Both the position numbers and the translations under genes were made by a program. The notes below the pieces were generated by a model that saw only the letters and a list, made by a program, of their open reading frames with translations, made no database searches and was not told the origin of the DNA. Shown in pieces: positions 55,448 to 64,000 of a stretch of 64,000 nucleotides of DNA; position 1 is the first letter of the stretch; each line of letters starts with the position of its first letter. The stretch comes from Bradyrhizobium cytisi. Lineage in GTDB: Bacteria > Pseudomonadota > Alphaproteobacteria > Rhizobiales > Xanthobacteraceae. The stretch lies in assembly GCF_008123515.1 (NCBI RefSeq), contig NZ_VSSR01000075.1, positions 22,408 through 86,407 on the forward strand, in the 5' to 3' direction.

Positions 55448-56323
55448 CTACGCCAGCTCTCTGAGAGCCGCTTCCACGACCTTGCGCGCGTCGGCGGTCA
55501 GCGGGGCCTGCGGCGGGACCGGATCGCCCACGTCATAGCCCTGGATCGCGAGCCCGGCCTTGATGCAGGCGGCGAGGTTGAAGCGGGCGAAGGCCTCGTT
55601 GATGCGCCACAGCCTGCGCTGGAGCGCCATGGCCTCGTCCCAGCGGCCGGCCTGGCAGAGGTCGTAGAGCGCGACGCTGTGGCGCGGGATGATGCAGGCC
55701 GGTCCCGCCATCCAGCCGAGGCCGCCGATCAGCATCACCGCAGCCGGGATGTGGGCGGAGGCCGAGAACACGCGCAAGCGATCGCCGCAGCGGTTCATGA
55801 TCGAGAGCAGCCGCCCGGTGTTGGTCGAAGCATCCTTGATGTAGCCGATGCGCGGATGCTCAGCGAGGCGCGCGATGATGTCGAGGGTCAGGTCCGAGCG
55901 CTGGAATTGCGGATTGGTGTAGATGACGACCGGAATATTCACGGCGTCCGCGATGCTGCGGAAATAGGACTCGACCTGGGCATCGGCGAGCGGGAAGTAG
56001 GCCTCGAGGATCGCCAGAATGCCGCTGGCACCGAGCCTCTCATAGGCCTGCGCCTGTGCCACCGCATCGGCCGTCGAGGTCGACGCGACGCCAGCAACCA
56101 CAGGCACGCGACCCTTCGCAGCCTCGATCGTGGTCTGCACCACCGCCATGCGCTGCGCGGCGCTGAGATAGGCGAACTCACCGGTCGAGCCGAGCGGCGT
56201 CAGCCCGTGCACGCCGGCGCCGATCAAATCGTCGCAGAGCTTTGCGAGCACGTTGGTGCGCACCTCGCCGTTGGCATCGACGGGCGAGACGAGATAGGGA
56301 AAGACGCCGCGAAAGTCGGTCAT
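55448..56323 (-). CDS. Dihydrodipicolinate synthase (DapA) family aldolase/lyase
   Basis: A 291-residue TIM-barrel protein with the family features TPLGSTGEFAYLS, catalytic Tyr135 in VVIYTNP, and Schiff-base Lys163 in GYIKDAST. The start is ATG 56323, because similarity begins MTDFRGVFPYLVSPVD; the frame continues to 56365. Neighbours point to catabolism rather than lysine synthesis, so it is more probably one of the pyruvate-aldolase or dehydratase members. Confidence 0.87.
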   Translation of the reverse strand: MTDFRGVFPYLVSPVDANGEVRTNVLAKLCDDLIGAGVHGLTPLGSTGEFAYLSAAQRMAVVQTTIEAAKGRVPVVAGVASTSTADAVAQAQAYERLGASGILAILEAYFPLADAQVESYFRSIADAVNIPVVIYTNPQFQRSDLTLDIIARLAEHPRIGYIKDASTNTGRLLSIMNRCGDRLRVFSASAHIPAAVMLIGGLGWMAGPACIIPRHSVALYDLCQAGRWDEAMALQRRLWRINEAFARFNLAACIKAGLAIQGYDVGDPVPPQAPLTADARKVVEAALRELA

Positions 56324-56380
56324 GTCAGGGTGACCCCCGGAAAGCTGGGTGACGGGTATTAGCAATGCCCGCGCCGGCGA

Positions 56381-57346
56381 TCAAACCTTGAGCAGCCGCA
56401 CCCGCGTGCCCCAGGGATCGATCGCCTCCACGCCATCCGCCAGCGCCGTGACCCGCGCGCCGGCCTCGCGCAGGCGCTCTTCCTGCGCGGCGAGCAAATC
56501 CTGCTTCTCCGTCACCAGCGAAAACCAGACGAGCCCCGTCGTGGCGTCGTCGCGTTGGCCGGCGCCTTGGCTCTGCCAGACATTCATGCCGAGATGATGG
56601 TGATAGTGGCCCGATGAGAGGAACGCGGCACCGCCACGGCGGCGGGTCGGATCGAGGCCAATCGTGCCATGATAGAAGCGCTCGGCCTGTGCGAGATCGC
56701 CGACGCGCAGATGCATGTGGCCGACGCGGAGGCCGTCCGGCGCCTTGGCATAATCGGCAACGCGTGTATTCGTCAGCGACAGCAGGTCGGGGATGTTGAG
56801 CTCGTCGGCCGCCATCTTCACGCTGCCCTCGCTCCACTGCCATTGCGAGGGATCACGGTCGGCATAGACCTCGATGCCATTGCCTTCGGGATCGTCGAGA
56901 TAGACGGACTCGCTGACGAGATGATCGGCAAAACCCGACAGCTTCACGCGATGCGAGGCGGCGTGCACCAGCCAGCGCGCCAGGTCCTTGCGCGTCGGCA
57001 TCAGGAACGCAGTGTGATAGAGGCCGGCGGCGTTGCGCGGCTCGATCGCGGCGTCGGGATGGGCTTCCAGCACCAGCAGCGTGATGCCGGCCGTGCCGAG
57101 TGTTGCGACGTTGGCGGAACGCGCCATCACGGTGAGGCCGATGACGTCGCGGTAGTAGTCGGCAACCTTGTCGAGATTCTTCACCCGCAGCGTCACCATG
57201 CCGACCCGCATCGGCGTGCGGCTGGCATAGGTCGGCCCGACGCCTTGCGGATTGCCTTCGGCGCGCGCGGCTGCCGCTGCAGCCATAACGAGCGAGGCTG
57301 CTCCGGCGAGTTGAAGCAGGGTGCGGCGGGTGAGGTCGATGGTCAT
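56381..57346 (-). CDS. Exported VOC-family protein with two glyoxalase/extradiol-type domains
   Basis: 321 residues. A Tat-type signal (TRRTLLQLAGAASLVM, then AAAAAARAEG) leads two VOC modules. Module 1 spans about 45-165 (RVGMVTLRVKNLDKVADYYR, and GLYHTAFLMPTR with a metal His); module 2 spans about 205-321 (VGHMHLRVGDLAQAERFYHG, SGHYHHHLGMNVW). The layout is like catechol 2,3-dioxygenase relatives, although export by Tat is unusual for those enzymes. The substrate is unknown. Confidence 0.83.
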   Translation of the reverse strand: MTIDLTRRTLLQLAGAASLVMAAAAAARAEGNPQGVGPTYASRTPMRVGMVTLRVKNLDKVADYYRDVIGLTVMARSANVATLGTAGITLLVLEAHPDAAIEPRNAAGLYHTAFLMPTRKDLARWLVHAASHRVKLSGFADHLVSESVYLDDPEGNGIEVYADRDPSQWQWSEGSVKMAADELNIPDLLSLTNTRVADYAKAPDGLRVGHMHLRVGDLAQAERFYHGTIGLDPTRRRGGAAFLSSGHYHHHLGMNVWQSQGAGQRDDATTGLVWFSLVTEKQDLLAAQEERLREAGARVTALADGVEAIDPWGTRVRLLKV

Positions 57347-57526
57347 CGGTCAAGGCTCGCTGGAAACGTTTAAGGCCGTACGGCGCAACTCTCTGAGTGC
57401 TACACGTTCCCGTGAGCGGCTCCCAATCACATGTTCGTCGGCCGCCGCCTGGGAGGACTGGCCAACCGGCCAGTTTCGCCAGGGGCCGCGACATCCCAGA
57501 TTGTGGACAGCTTACAGGAGCCTTCC

Positions 57527-58393
57527 ATGACCGACTTACCCCCCCTCACCTCCCTGTCATCCGCGCTCGCGGATGTCGTGGCGCACATCGCGCCGTCCGT
57601 CGTCTCCGTGCATTCGTATCGCTCCCGCTCAACCGGCTTCGTCTGGAAGCCCGGCCTGATCGTGACCGCCGACGAGGCACTGGCCGATGAGGGCGACGTC
57701 CAGATCGTTCTTCCCGATGGCAGCACGACGGCCGCCACGATCGTCGGCCGCGACCACACCACCGATATCGCGCTGCTGCGCGCTGATACCGGCATCGCCC
57801 CGGTCAAGCTGGCCACGATGGTCCCTGCCCTCGGCAGGCTGTCGGTCGTGGTCGCCACCAATCGGGATGCGCCGAGCGCAGCGCTCGGAATGGTGTCGGT
57901 TTCAGGCAAGAGCTGGCGCTCCTTGCGCGGCGGCGAGATCGATGCGCGGATCGAGCTCGATGTCCGCCTGCGTCCCAGCCAGGAAGGCGGCCTTGCCCTT
58001 GACGCATCCGGCGAGGCCTTCGGCATGACTGTGCTCGGACCACGGCGGGTGCTGGTGATCCCGACGGCCACGATCGAGCGCGTCGCGGCGCAGCTCGAGA
58101 CGCGCGGCCGCATCGCGCGCGGATATCTCGGGCTCGGGCTGCAGCCGCTGCGGCTCGACGACGGCATCGGCGCGATGGTGATGAATGTCGACAAGGCCGG
58201 TCCGGCGGCCGCGGCCGGCATCCGCCAGGGCGACGTGATCGTGGCGGTCAACGACCAGAAGCTCTCCGGCGTGCGCGCGCTGTTGCGAACATTGGGACCC
58301 GCGAGCGTCGGCCAGGTGGTCGATGTCGCAGTCCGCCGCGGCGGCGAGCCTGTGAGCTTCAAGGTCACGATTGGCGAGAGGCCGGAGGCGTGA
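57527..58393 (+). CDS. HtrA/DegP-like (S1C) pseudoprotease with PDZ domain
   Basis: A 288-residue protein with an S1C trypsin-like fold at about 1-190 and one PDZ domain at about 200-285 (RGYLGLGLQPLRL, AAGIRQGDVIVAVNDQKLSG). The triad is broken: the His position in LIVTADEALAD is Glu50, Asp80 is retained in DHTTDIALLR, and the Ser position in RPSQEGGLAL is Glu153. No signal peptide is seen, so it may be cytoplasmic. ATG 57527 follows AGGAG by 7 bases. The stop overlaps the next gene's GTG start. Confidence 0.85.
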   Translation: MTDLPPLTSLSSALADVVAHIAPSVVSVHSYRSRSTGFVWKPGLIVTADEALADEGDVQIVLPDGSTTAATIVGRDHTTDIALLRADTGIAPVKLATMVPALGRLSVVVATNRDAPSAALGMVSVSGKSWRSLRGGEIDARIELDVRLRPSQEGGLALDASGEAFGMTVLGPRRVLVIPTATIERVAAQLETRGRIARGYLGLGLQPLRLDDGIGAMVMNVDKAGPAAAAGIRQGDVIVAVNDQKLSGVRALLRTLGPASVGQVVDVAVRRGGEPVSFKVTIGERPEA

Positions 58394-58761
58394 GCGAGGA
58401 CAACGCACCCGAGATCGTGCTGTCCCTCGAGATCGACGATCCTGCGCTGGCCGACCGCCTCGCGACGCTGCTCGGCAGTGTCGCGGGGCTTCGCCTTGCC
58501 GCCCCCGGCGAGACCGCCACGGCGAGCGTCGTCGCGCGCGATCCGCGCGTCATGCCGGAAGATATTGCGCTGACGCAGCGCGAGCTCGACGTGCTGGCAT
58601 TGATGGCGGAAGGTGCCTCCAACAAGATGATCGCGCGGCAGCTCAACATCTCCGTGCATACCGTGAAATTCCACGTCGGCTCGCTGCTCGACAAGCTGGA
58701 TGCCACCGGCCGCACCGATGCTGTCGCGCATGCGGCGCGCCGCGGCGTGATCGAGCTATAG
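58390..58761 (+). CDS. LuxR/NarL-type HTH transcriptional regulator, short
   Basis: A 123-residue protein starting at GTG 58390, which overlaps the previous stop (GTGA). The C-terminal LuxR HTH (LTQRELDVLALMAEGASNKM, IARQLNISVHTVKFHV) is complete. The N-terminal 55 residues are too short for a receiver domain and lack a phospho-acceptor Asp context. It probably forms a unit with the pseudoprotease gene, which could sense or sequester it. Its last 6 bp overlap the end of the convergent histidine kinase gene. Confidence 0.87.
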   Translation: MSEDNAPEIVLSLEIDDPALADRLATLLGSVAGLRLAAPGETATASVVARDPRVMPEDIALTQRELDVLALMAEGASNKMIARQLNISVHTVKFHVGSLLDKLDATGRTDAVAHAARRGVIEL

Positions 58762-59826
58762 CGCGATCGGGAAGCTGAGCTGGACGGTCAGGCCCGGCGC
58801 GTTGTCATACAGCGCGATCTCGGCGCCGTGGAGCCGCGACACCGCCGCGACCAGGCTCAGGCCCAGGCCGTTGCCCGGCGTATAGCGGCTCTGCTCGAGC
58901 CGGTAGAAGCGCTTGAATACGTGATCGTGCTGGTCGGCGGCAATGCCCGGACCATCATCGGCGATGGCGATCGTCGCACTGTTGCCGGCATTGCGGCAGG
59001 TCACCGTGACCTTTCCGCCCGGGCGGCCATGCTTAATCGCGTTGTCGACGAGATTGGCGATGGCATCGAACAACAGGTCGCGATCGCCTGTTACGGCGAC
59101 CTCGCGGTCACCGCCGAGACTAAGGCGCGTCGCGACCTGCTCAGCGGCGGCGTCGTAGAGCTCGACGACCTCGCCGGCAATCTCGGCGAGGTCGAGCGCG
59201 CGAAATGCGCGCCTGCGGGCGCGGGTCTCGATCTCCGAGATCCGCGTGATCGAGGCGAACATGCCAAGCACGGAATCGAGGTCGGCGATGGTGTCGCCGA
59301 TCAGCGCGGCATCGGCCTCACTGCTGCGCTCGTGGTGATAGGCCTTTTCCAGCCGGCCCCGCATGCGCGTCAGCGGCGTGCGCAGATCGTGGGCGACGTT
59401 GTCGCTGACCTGCTTGACCTCCCCCATCAGCGTCTCGATACGATCGAGCATCTGGTTGAGGTTTTCGGCGACACGGTCCCACTCGTCGTGGCTGCCGCGC
59501 AGGGGAATGCGGCGATCGAGGCCGGACAGCATGATGGCGCGGCTGGTGGCATTGATCTCCTCGATCCGCCCGACCGTGCGCCGCGTCACCAGCACGGCGG
59601 CGAGCCCGGCCAGCACCACGAGCAGCACGGCGACCGCGACCATCGCGAGCTCGAGCATCGCGATGAAGCCGCTGTCGTCGCCGACATCGCCGACCCGGCT
59701 CCGCACATAGGCGAGCGTGCCGAAATAGACATACGCCATGATCGCCGCGACGATCAGGCCGAAGATCGCGATCGCGATCAGCGCGAGGCGGAAGGTCGAG
59801 GAACGAAGCGTGTTAGCCAGGAGCAC
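58756..59826 (-). CDS. Sensor histidine kinase (HAMP, EnvZ-type)
   Basis: 356 residues: two membrane helices at about 13-35 and 57-80 with a short periplasmic loop of about 20 residues, HAMP to about 135, dimerisation/phospho-acceptor His146 in NVAHDLRTPLTRMR, then the ATPase domain (NLVDNAIKHGRPGG, DDGPGIA, GNGLGLSLV). Such a small external loop suggests membrane or internal signals. ATG 59826 overlaps the end of the response regulator gene by 14 bp. Confidence 0.92.
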   Translation of the reverse strand: MLLANTLRSSTFRLALIAIAIFGLIVAAIMAYVYFGTLAYVRSRVGDVGDDSGFIAMLELAMVAVAVLLVVLAGLAAVLVTRRTVGRIEEINATSRAIMLSGLDRRIPLRGSHDEWDRVAENLNQMLDRIETLMGEVKQVSDNVAHDLRTPLTRMRGRLEKAYHHERSSEADAALIGDTIADLDSVLGMFASITRISEIETRARRRAFRALDLAEIAGEVVELYDAAAEQVATRLSLGGDREVAVTGDRDLLFDAIANLVDNAIKHGRPGGKVTVTCRNAGNSATIAIADDGPGIAADQHDHVFKRFYRLEQSRYTPGNGLGLSLVAAVSRLHGAEIALYDNAPGLTVQLSFPIAL

Positions 59827-60505
59827 GGAGGCAATATCCGATGCCGCGGATGGTGTGGATCAATGGATAGGCCTGGGCATCGTCGACCTTGCGGCGGACG
59901 CGTCCGACATAGACGTCGATGATGTTGGTGGAGGGATCGAAATGCAGATCCCAGACATGCTGGAGCAGCATCGCGCGGGAGACGACGCGGCCCTCGTTAC
60001 GAACGAGATATTCGAGCAGCTGGAACTCACGCGGCAGCAGCGGAATCTTGCGGCCGCGGCGGCTGGCGTTGCGCGCGATCAGATCGACCGCGAGATCGCC
60101 GACGCGCAAGATGGTTTCCTTGGCGATGGTCTCGCTGCGGCGACCAAGCGCCTCGAGCCGCGCGAGCAGCTCGACGAAGGAGAACGGCTTGACGAGATAA
60201 TCGTCGCCGCCGGCGCGCAGGCCGCGCACGCGGTCGTCGACCTCGCCGAGCGCGGAGATGATCAGGAACGGCGCGGCAACGCCATCGTCACGCATTTGCC
60301 GCATCACGGCAATGCCGTCGATGTCGGGCAGCATGCGGTCGATCGTGATCACGGCATAGTCGCGCGCGACACCGTGGCTGAGGGCTTCACGGCCCGTCGC
60401 GGCGAGATCGACATCGTAGCCGGACGTTGTCAGCTCCTCGACGAGCTGGCCTGCGGTTTCCGGATCGTCCTCGACGACCAGGATGCGGCGGTGGCCTCCG
60501 GTCAT
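59813..60505 (-). CDS. OmpR-family response regulator
   Basis: A 230-residue protein with a receiver domain (acidic pair in VVEDDPETA, phospho-acceptor Asp56, Lys106 in DYLVKPFS) and a C-terminal winged HTH (LPREFQLLEYLVRNEGRVVS, TNIIDVYVGRVRRKVD). It is the first gene of the pair with the kinase. The target genes are unknown; the Gly-rich secreted protein gene next upstream is a candidate by position. Confidence 0.94.
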   Translation of the reverse strand: MTGGHRRILVVEDDPETAGQLVEELTTSGYDVDLAATGREALSHGVARDYAVITIDRMLPDIDGIAVMRQMRDDGVAAPFLIISALGEVDDRVRGLRAGGDDYLVKPFSFVELLARLEALGRRSETIAKETILRVGDLAVDLIARNASRRGRKIPLLPREFQLLEYLVRNEGRVVSRAMLLQHVWDLHFDPSTNIIDVYVGRVRRKVDDAQAYPLIHTIRGIGYCLRAPG

Positions 60506-60602
60506 GACAAACTCCGCGCGACGATCGCCACCAGACTATCCCGTTCCGGGGCTGAGCGGAACCGCCCGGTGGCGATCGCGACAATGGTGCGGTACGGCGA
60601 TG

Positions 60603-61127
60603 CTAGTACCAACTATCCCCGCACACATTGACCCATTGCCACCCATACGGCGTCAAGCTCCTGCGCCAGCAGCCATCGTCGTAATAGTTGGCGTAGTAGG
60701 GCGCGCCGAAGACGGCGAAACGGCGAAAATGGTGATGGCGGAAGAAGAAGGCGTGACGGCCGATGAAAGGCCTGCCGTGCCAGCCGGCGCCAGCGAAACG
60801 CGGTCCGATCGCCGCATGCGCGAAGCGCGCGCCGCCGAAGGCCGGTCCGCCAAAGCCCGGTCCACCGACATGGGCGAAGTGCGCACCGCCGCCCATGCCG
60901 CCGACATGCATGCCGCCGAAGCCGCCTGCGTGCATGCCGCCGCCACCGAAGCCACCGCCGTGCATCCCGCCGCTGAAGCCGCCGCCAGCACGTCCGCCGC
61001 CGCCGAAGCCACCACCCCCATGGCCGCCGCCCCCGCCTCCGCCACCGCGAGCGAGAACGGGCGAAGCGACCGCCATCGTCGCAGCCATAGCCGCCGCGAC
61101 GATGCCAGTGAGAAGCCTGTTGTTCAT
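60603..61127 (-). CDS. Secreted Gly/His-rich low-complexity protein
   Basis: 174 residues: a signal peptide (TGIVAAAMAATMAVASPVLA), then a Gly-rich region with many GGG, GGMH and GGGF units up to about residue 85, then a His/Phe/Arg-rich tail (FFFRHHHFRRFAVF) ending in two Cys and Trp/Tyr (GWQWVNVCGDSWY). AGGAGG lies 7 bases before ATG 61127. Similar Gly-rich exported proteins occur widely in Bradyrhizobium; the function is unknown. Confidence 0.8.
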   Translation of the reverse strand: MNNRLLTGIVAAAMAATMAVASPVLARGGGGGGGGHGGGGFGGGGRAGGGFSGGMHGGGFGGGGMHAGGFGGMHVGGMGGGAHFAHVGGPGFGGPAFGGARFAHAAIGPRFAGAGWHGRPFIGRHAFFFRHHHFRRFAVFGAPYYANYYDDGCWRRSLTPYGWQWVNVCGDSWY

Positions 61128-61256
61128 CTGACTATCCTCCTTGTCGCGGCGACAGTCTCGCCGCTCCAGGGATCAGATGAGGAAAATGCGCCCTCACCTT
61201 CAACTTACAAATGCGCCAGATTCTGACGCGGAAGTTAGGGAAGCGAAGCTCTCTCA

Positions 61257-61286
61257 CTCCCTCTCCCCGTCCTTACGGGCAGAGGT
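61257..61286. repeat. Partial CCCTCTCCCC-family repeat
   Basis: CTCCCTCTCCCCGTCCTTAC followed by GGGCAGAGG matches the left part of the copies at 4733 and 46189. It lies just after the tex stop codon on the opposite side of the Gly-rich gene. Confidence 0.65.
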
Positions 61287-61292
61287 AAGGAC

Positions 61293-63629
61293 TCACGCCC
61301 GCTTGCCGCCGTTCTTCTCCGCCGCACGACGCATCGCCTCGGCGAGGGCGCCGCCGCCACCGGAAGAGTCCTGGTTGCGCGGCGCCGACGAGGTCATGCG
61401 AGCGCTGTTGCGTGTGTTGTCGCGCTGCATGCCGGGGGCGTCCTTCTTGGCGCCGACCTCGTCGTCGAGGCGCAGGGTCAGCGAAATACGCTTGCGGGCG
61501 ACCTCGAAGTCCAGCACCTTCACCTTGACGATGTCGCCGGGCTTCACCACCTCGCGCGGATCCTTGATGAAGGTTTTCGACATCGCCGAGATGTGCACGA
61601 GGCCATCCTGGTGCACGCCGATATCGACGAAGGCGCCGAAGGCGGCGACGTTGGTCACGGTGCCCTCGAGGATCATGCCCTTCTGGAGATGCTTGATCTC
61701 CTCGACGCCCTCCTTGAACACCGCGGCCTTGAACGCCGGACGAGGGTCGCGGCCGGGCTTTTCCAGCTCGCGCAAAATGTCGGTGACGGTCGGTAGACCA
61801 AAGGTCTCATCGACGAAATCCTTCGGCTTGAGCGTACGAACGACCTCGCTGCTGCCGATCAGCGCCTTGATGTTGCTCTTGGCCGCTGCGAGAATCCGGC
61901 GCACCACCGGATAGGCTTCCGGATGCACGCCGGAGGCATCGAGCGGATCCTCGCCGCCAAGGATGCGCAGGAAGCCGGCGCACTGCTCGAACGCCTTGGG
62001 GCCGAGCCGCGGCACGTCCTTCAGCGCCTTGCGCGACTTGAACGGGCCGTTGGCGTCACGGTGCGCCACGATGCTCTGCGCCAAGCCGGAGCCCACGCCC
62101 GACACGCGGGCGAGCAACGGTGCCGAAGCGGTGTTGACGTCGACGCCGACCGCGTTCACGCAGTCTTCGACCACCGCATCGAGCGATTTTGCAAGCTTGG
62201 CCTGGCCGAGATCGTGCTGATACTGGCCAACGCCGATCGCCTTGGGCTCGATCTTGACGAGCTCGGCAAGCGGATCCTGGAGACGGCGGGCGATCGAGAC
62301 CGCACCACGCAGGGTGACGTCGAGATCCGGCAATTCCTCCGAGGCGAAAGCCGAAGCCGAATAGACCGACGCGCCGGCTTCCGACACCACGATCTTGGAC
62401 ATCTTCAGCTCGGCGAGGCCCTTGACGAGATCGCCCGCGAGCTTGTCGGTCTCGCGCGAGGCGGTGCCGTTGCCGATCGCGATCAGTTCGACGCGGTGCT
62501 TGATCGCAAGCTTGCCGAGGGTCGCGAGCGATTCGTTCCACTGCCGCTGCGGTTCATGCGGATAAATCACGGCGGTATCGACCACCTTGCCGGTCGCATC
62601 GGTCACGGCGACCTTGACGCCGGTGCGGTAGCCGGGATCGAGCCCCATGGTGGCGCGGGTGCCGGCGGGCGCGGCCAGCAGGAGGTCGCGCAGGTTCGAG
62701 GCGAACACGCGCACGGCTTCGGTCTCGGCTGCATTCCATAACCGCATGCGCAGGTCGATATTGAGATGTACCTGGATCTTGGTGCGCCAGGCCCAGCGCA
62801 CGGTGTCGATCAGCCAGCGGTCGCCGGTGCGCTTGAGGTCGGCGATGCCGAACCGCTTCATGATCTTCAGTTCATAGGCACCTGGCACGCCGGCTGGCGG
62901 CACTTCCGCTTCGGCCTGGATCTGGAGATCGAGGATCTCTTCCTTCTCGCCGCGGAACATCGCGAGGATACGGTGCGAGGGCAGCTTGGTCAGCGGCTCG
63001 GAGAAATCAAAATAGTCGGCGAATTTTTCGCCCTCGGTCTTCTTGCCGTCGCGCACCTTGGAGGCCATGCGCGCGTTGGTCCACATCTCCTCACGCAACA
63101 CGCCGATCAGGTCGGCGTCTTCGTCAAAACGTTCGACCAGGATGGCGCGGGCGCCGTCGAGCGCGGCCACGGCATCCGCGACGCCCTTCTCGGCGTTGAT
63201 GAAGCCTTCGGCGGCGACCTTGGGATCGTTGCCGGGCTCAGACATCAGCTGGTTGGCAAGCGGCTCGAGGCCGGCCTCCCTGGCGATCTCGGCCTTGGTG
63301 CGGCGCTTCGGCTTGAACGGCAGATAGATGTCTTCGAGGCGCGCCTTGCTGTCGGCGGCGAGAATGGAGGCTTCTAGCGCGGCATCGAGCTTGCCCTGCT
63401 CGCGGACTGATTCGAGGATCGCCTTGCGGCGGTCTTCGAGCTCGCGCAGGTAGCCCAGGCGCTCCTCCAGGGTGCGCAATTGCGCGTCGTCGAGCGCACC
63501 GGTCGCTTCCTTGCGGTAGCGCGCGATGAAGGGAACCGTGGCGCCGCCATCGAGCAGCGTCACCGTCGCCTCGACCTGCTCCGCCCGTACCCCAAGCTCC
63601 TGCGCAATTTTCTGGTTGATATTTGCCAC
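61293..63629 (-). CDS. tex: Tex-family RNA-binding transcriptional accessory protein
   Basis: A 778-residue protein of standard Tex length. An N-terminal helical region (FIARYRKEATGALDDAQLRT, LEDIYLPFKPKRRTKAEIAR) is followed by a YqgF/RNase H-like domain (ATMGLDPGYRTGVKVAVTD), HhH helices (VDVNTASAPLLARVSGVG) and a C-terminal S1 RNA-binding domain (LEGTVTNVAAFGAFVDIGVH). The start is GTG 63629, with GAGGG about 9 bases upstream. Tex acts on nucleic acid during transcription. Confidence 0.95.
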   Translation of the reverse strand: MANINQKIAQELGVRAEQVEATVTLLDGGATVPFIARYRKEATGALDDAQLRTLEERLGYLRELEDRRKAILESVREQGKLDAALEASILAADSKARLEDIYLPFKPKRRTKAEIAREAGLEPLANQLMSEPGNDPKVAAEGFINAEKGVADAVAALDGARAILVERFDEDADLIGVLREEMWTNARMASKVRDGKKTEGEKFADYFDFSEPLTKLPSHRILAMFRGEKEEILDLQIQAEAEVPPAGVPGAYELKIMKRFGIADLKRTGDRWLIDTVRWAWRTKIQVHLNIDLRMRLWNAAETEAVRVFASNLRDLLLAAPAGTRATMGLDPGYRTGVKVAVTDATGKVVDTAVIYPHEPQRQWNESLATLGKLAIKHRVELIAIGNGTASRETDKLAGDLVKGLAELKMSKIVVSEAGASVYSASAFASEELPDLDVTLRGAVSIARRLQDPLAELVKIEPKAIGVGQYQHDLGQAKLAKSLDAVVEDCVNAVGVDVNTASAPLLARVSGVGSGLAQSIVAHRDANGPFKSRKALKDVPRLGPKAFEQCAGFLRILGGEDPLDASGVHPEAYPVVRRILAAAKSNIKALIGSSEVVRTLKPKDFVDETFGLPTVTDILRELEKPGRDPRPAFKAAVFKEGVEEIKHLQKGMILEGTVTNVAAFGAFVDIGVHQDGLVHISAMSKTFIKDPREVVKPGDIVKVKVLDFEVARKRISLTLRLDDEVGAKKDAPGMQRDNTRNSARMTSSAPRNQDSSGGGGALAEAMRRAAEKNGGKRA

Positions 63630-63813
63630 GCGAGAATCCCTCTATATCCAAGCACGCGACGCAAACCGAAATCCGGCCGCGGGACGCCGCTTATGGACCA
63701 ACCGAGGTTGATTCATCAAGGTGCGGTGCGCAACCGTCGACAGAGGATTTTTTGTTGAGCCGATGCGATCTCCCACAATCGTGGGGATGTCGCGGCCTTG
63801 GTCACCATTGTTT

Positions 63814-63949
63814 GTGTCCCGGACGCGCTGCAACGCTCTTGCGTTGCTGCGCAGAGCCGGGACCCAGAAGGCGGCACGGTCCGCGGAGAGATGGGCCCCG
63901 GCTCTGCAGCGCACCGCCGAAGAGGCGTTGCGCTGCGTCCGGGGCACGA
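63814..63949. repeat. Intergenic inverted repeat, GTCCCGGACGC family
   Basis: GTGTCCCGGACGCGCTGCAAC on the left side pairs with TTGCGCTGCGTCCGGGGCAC on the right; inside, CAGAGCCGGGACC and GCCCCGGCTCTG pair. This is the longest hairpin-capable repeat in the final kilobase. Confidence 0.75.
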
Positions 63950-63981
63950 GAACGGACTATGGCGCACGCTGTCTCCACAAT

Positions 63982-64000
63982 CGTCATTGCGAGCGCAGCG
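63982..64000. repeat. CGTCATTGCGAG-family repeat, cut by the window end
   Basis: CGTCATTGCGAGCGCAGCG is the left arm of the family seen at 6196, 10617 and 50666; the remainder lies beyond the window. Confidence 0.75.

Larger units (their letters stand above)
63630..64000. other. Gene-poor end region with repeats
   Basis: No coding frame here has family character. The stretch carries a CTCCCACAATCGTGGGGAT hairpin at about 63769-63787, a long repeat at 63814-63949 and the start of another repeat family at 63982. The tex promoter must lie within its first part. Confidence 0.6.

Overview
The window is a high-GC alphaproteobacterial chromosome segment, almost certainly Bradyrhizobium or a close relative. 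The evidence is the 999-residue PutA (the short type, with the catalytic Cys at residue 792 as in the Bradyrhizobium japonicum enzyme), a Rhodopseudomonas-like pim operon, SorAB, the CYP153 pair, and many dispersed intergenic inverted repeats of the kind scattered through Bradyrhizobium genomes. Gene density is high. I see no rRNA, tRNA, insertion sequence, phage or CRISPR.

Layout. 1-885: end of a DUF1688 (URC4-type) gene and a divergent uracil phosphoribosyltransferase. 895-3153 (-): M48 metalloprotease and a YjgN/DUF898 membrane protein. 3455-6182 (+): two tandem CYP153 alkane/fatty-acid omega-hydroxylases. 6409-10597: LysR regulator divergent from an acyl-CoA dehydrogenase, CaiB/BaiF CoA-transferase and MaoC-like hydratase. 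10746-15099: benzoylformate decarboxylase-like TPP enzyme, SDR and MarR pair sharing a perfect palindromic operator, and glycerate 2-kinase. 15299-22785 (-): LivFGHM-type ABC transporter with three consecutive paralogous binding proteins, each followed by its own terminator. 22852-30249: IclR regulator and the divergent pimF-pimA-pimC-pimD operon for dicarboxylate/fatty-acid beta-oxidation, without the thiolase gene I would expect inside it.

30459-36256: SDR, hemolysin III/PAQR protein, YcjX-YcjF pair and a GT39-type glycosyltransferase. 36530-39921 (+): a membrane cyclase joining a His-rich (probable haem b) membrane domain, a 2Fe-2S ferredoxin and a class III cyclase domain, then sulfite dehydrogenase SorAB. 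40129-46174: cold-shock protein, putR/putA, a second CaiB/BaiF CoA-transferase and a GST. 46357-50663: small membrane proteins, an unusual one-haem cytochrome-like protein, and a stand-alone cyclic-nucleotide-binding domain overlapping an MBL-fold hydrolase. 50768-52899 (-): LemA-TPM-TPM. 53007-57346 (-): orphan CoxL-like molybdenum hydroxylase, DapA-family aldolase, two-domain VOC protein. 57527-60505: an HtrA-like protein that has lost its catalytic His and Ser, overlapping a LuxR-type HTH protein, convergent with an OmpR/EnvZ-type two-component system. 60603-64000: Gly-rich secreted protein, Tex and repeats.

Functional themes are catabolism of hydrophobic and carboxylic carbon (CYP153 hydroxylation, CoA activation, beta-oxidation, ABC uptake), proline and sulfite oxidation, and cyclic-nucleotide signalling. 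The most interesting items are the redox-type cyclase, the HtrA-like pseudoprotease with its LuxR partner, the cNMP-MBL pair and the triple binding-protein ABC locus.
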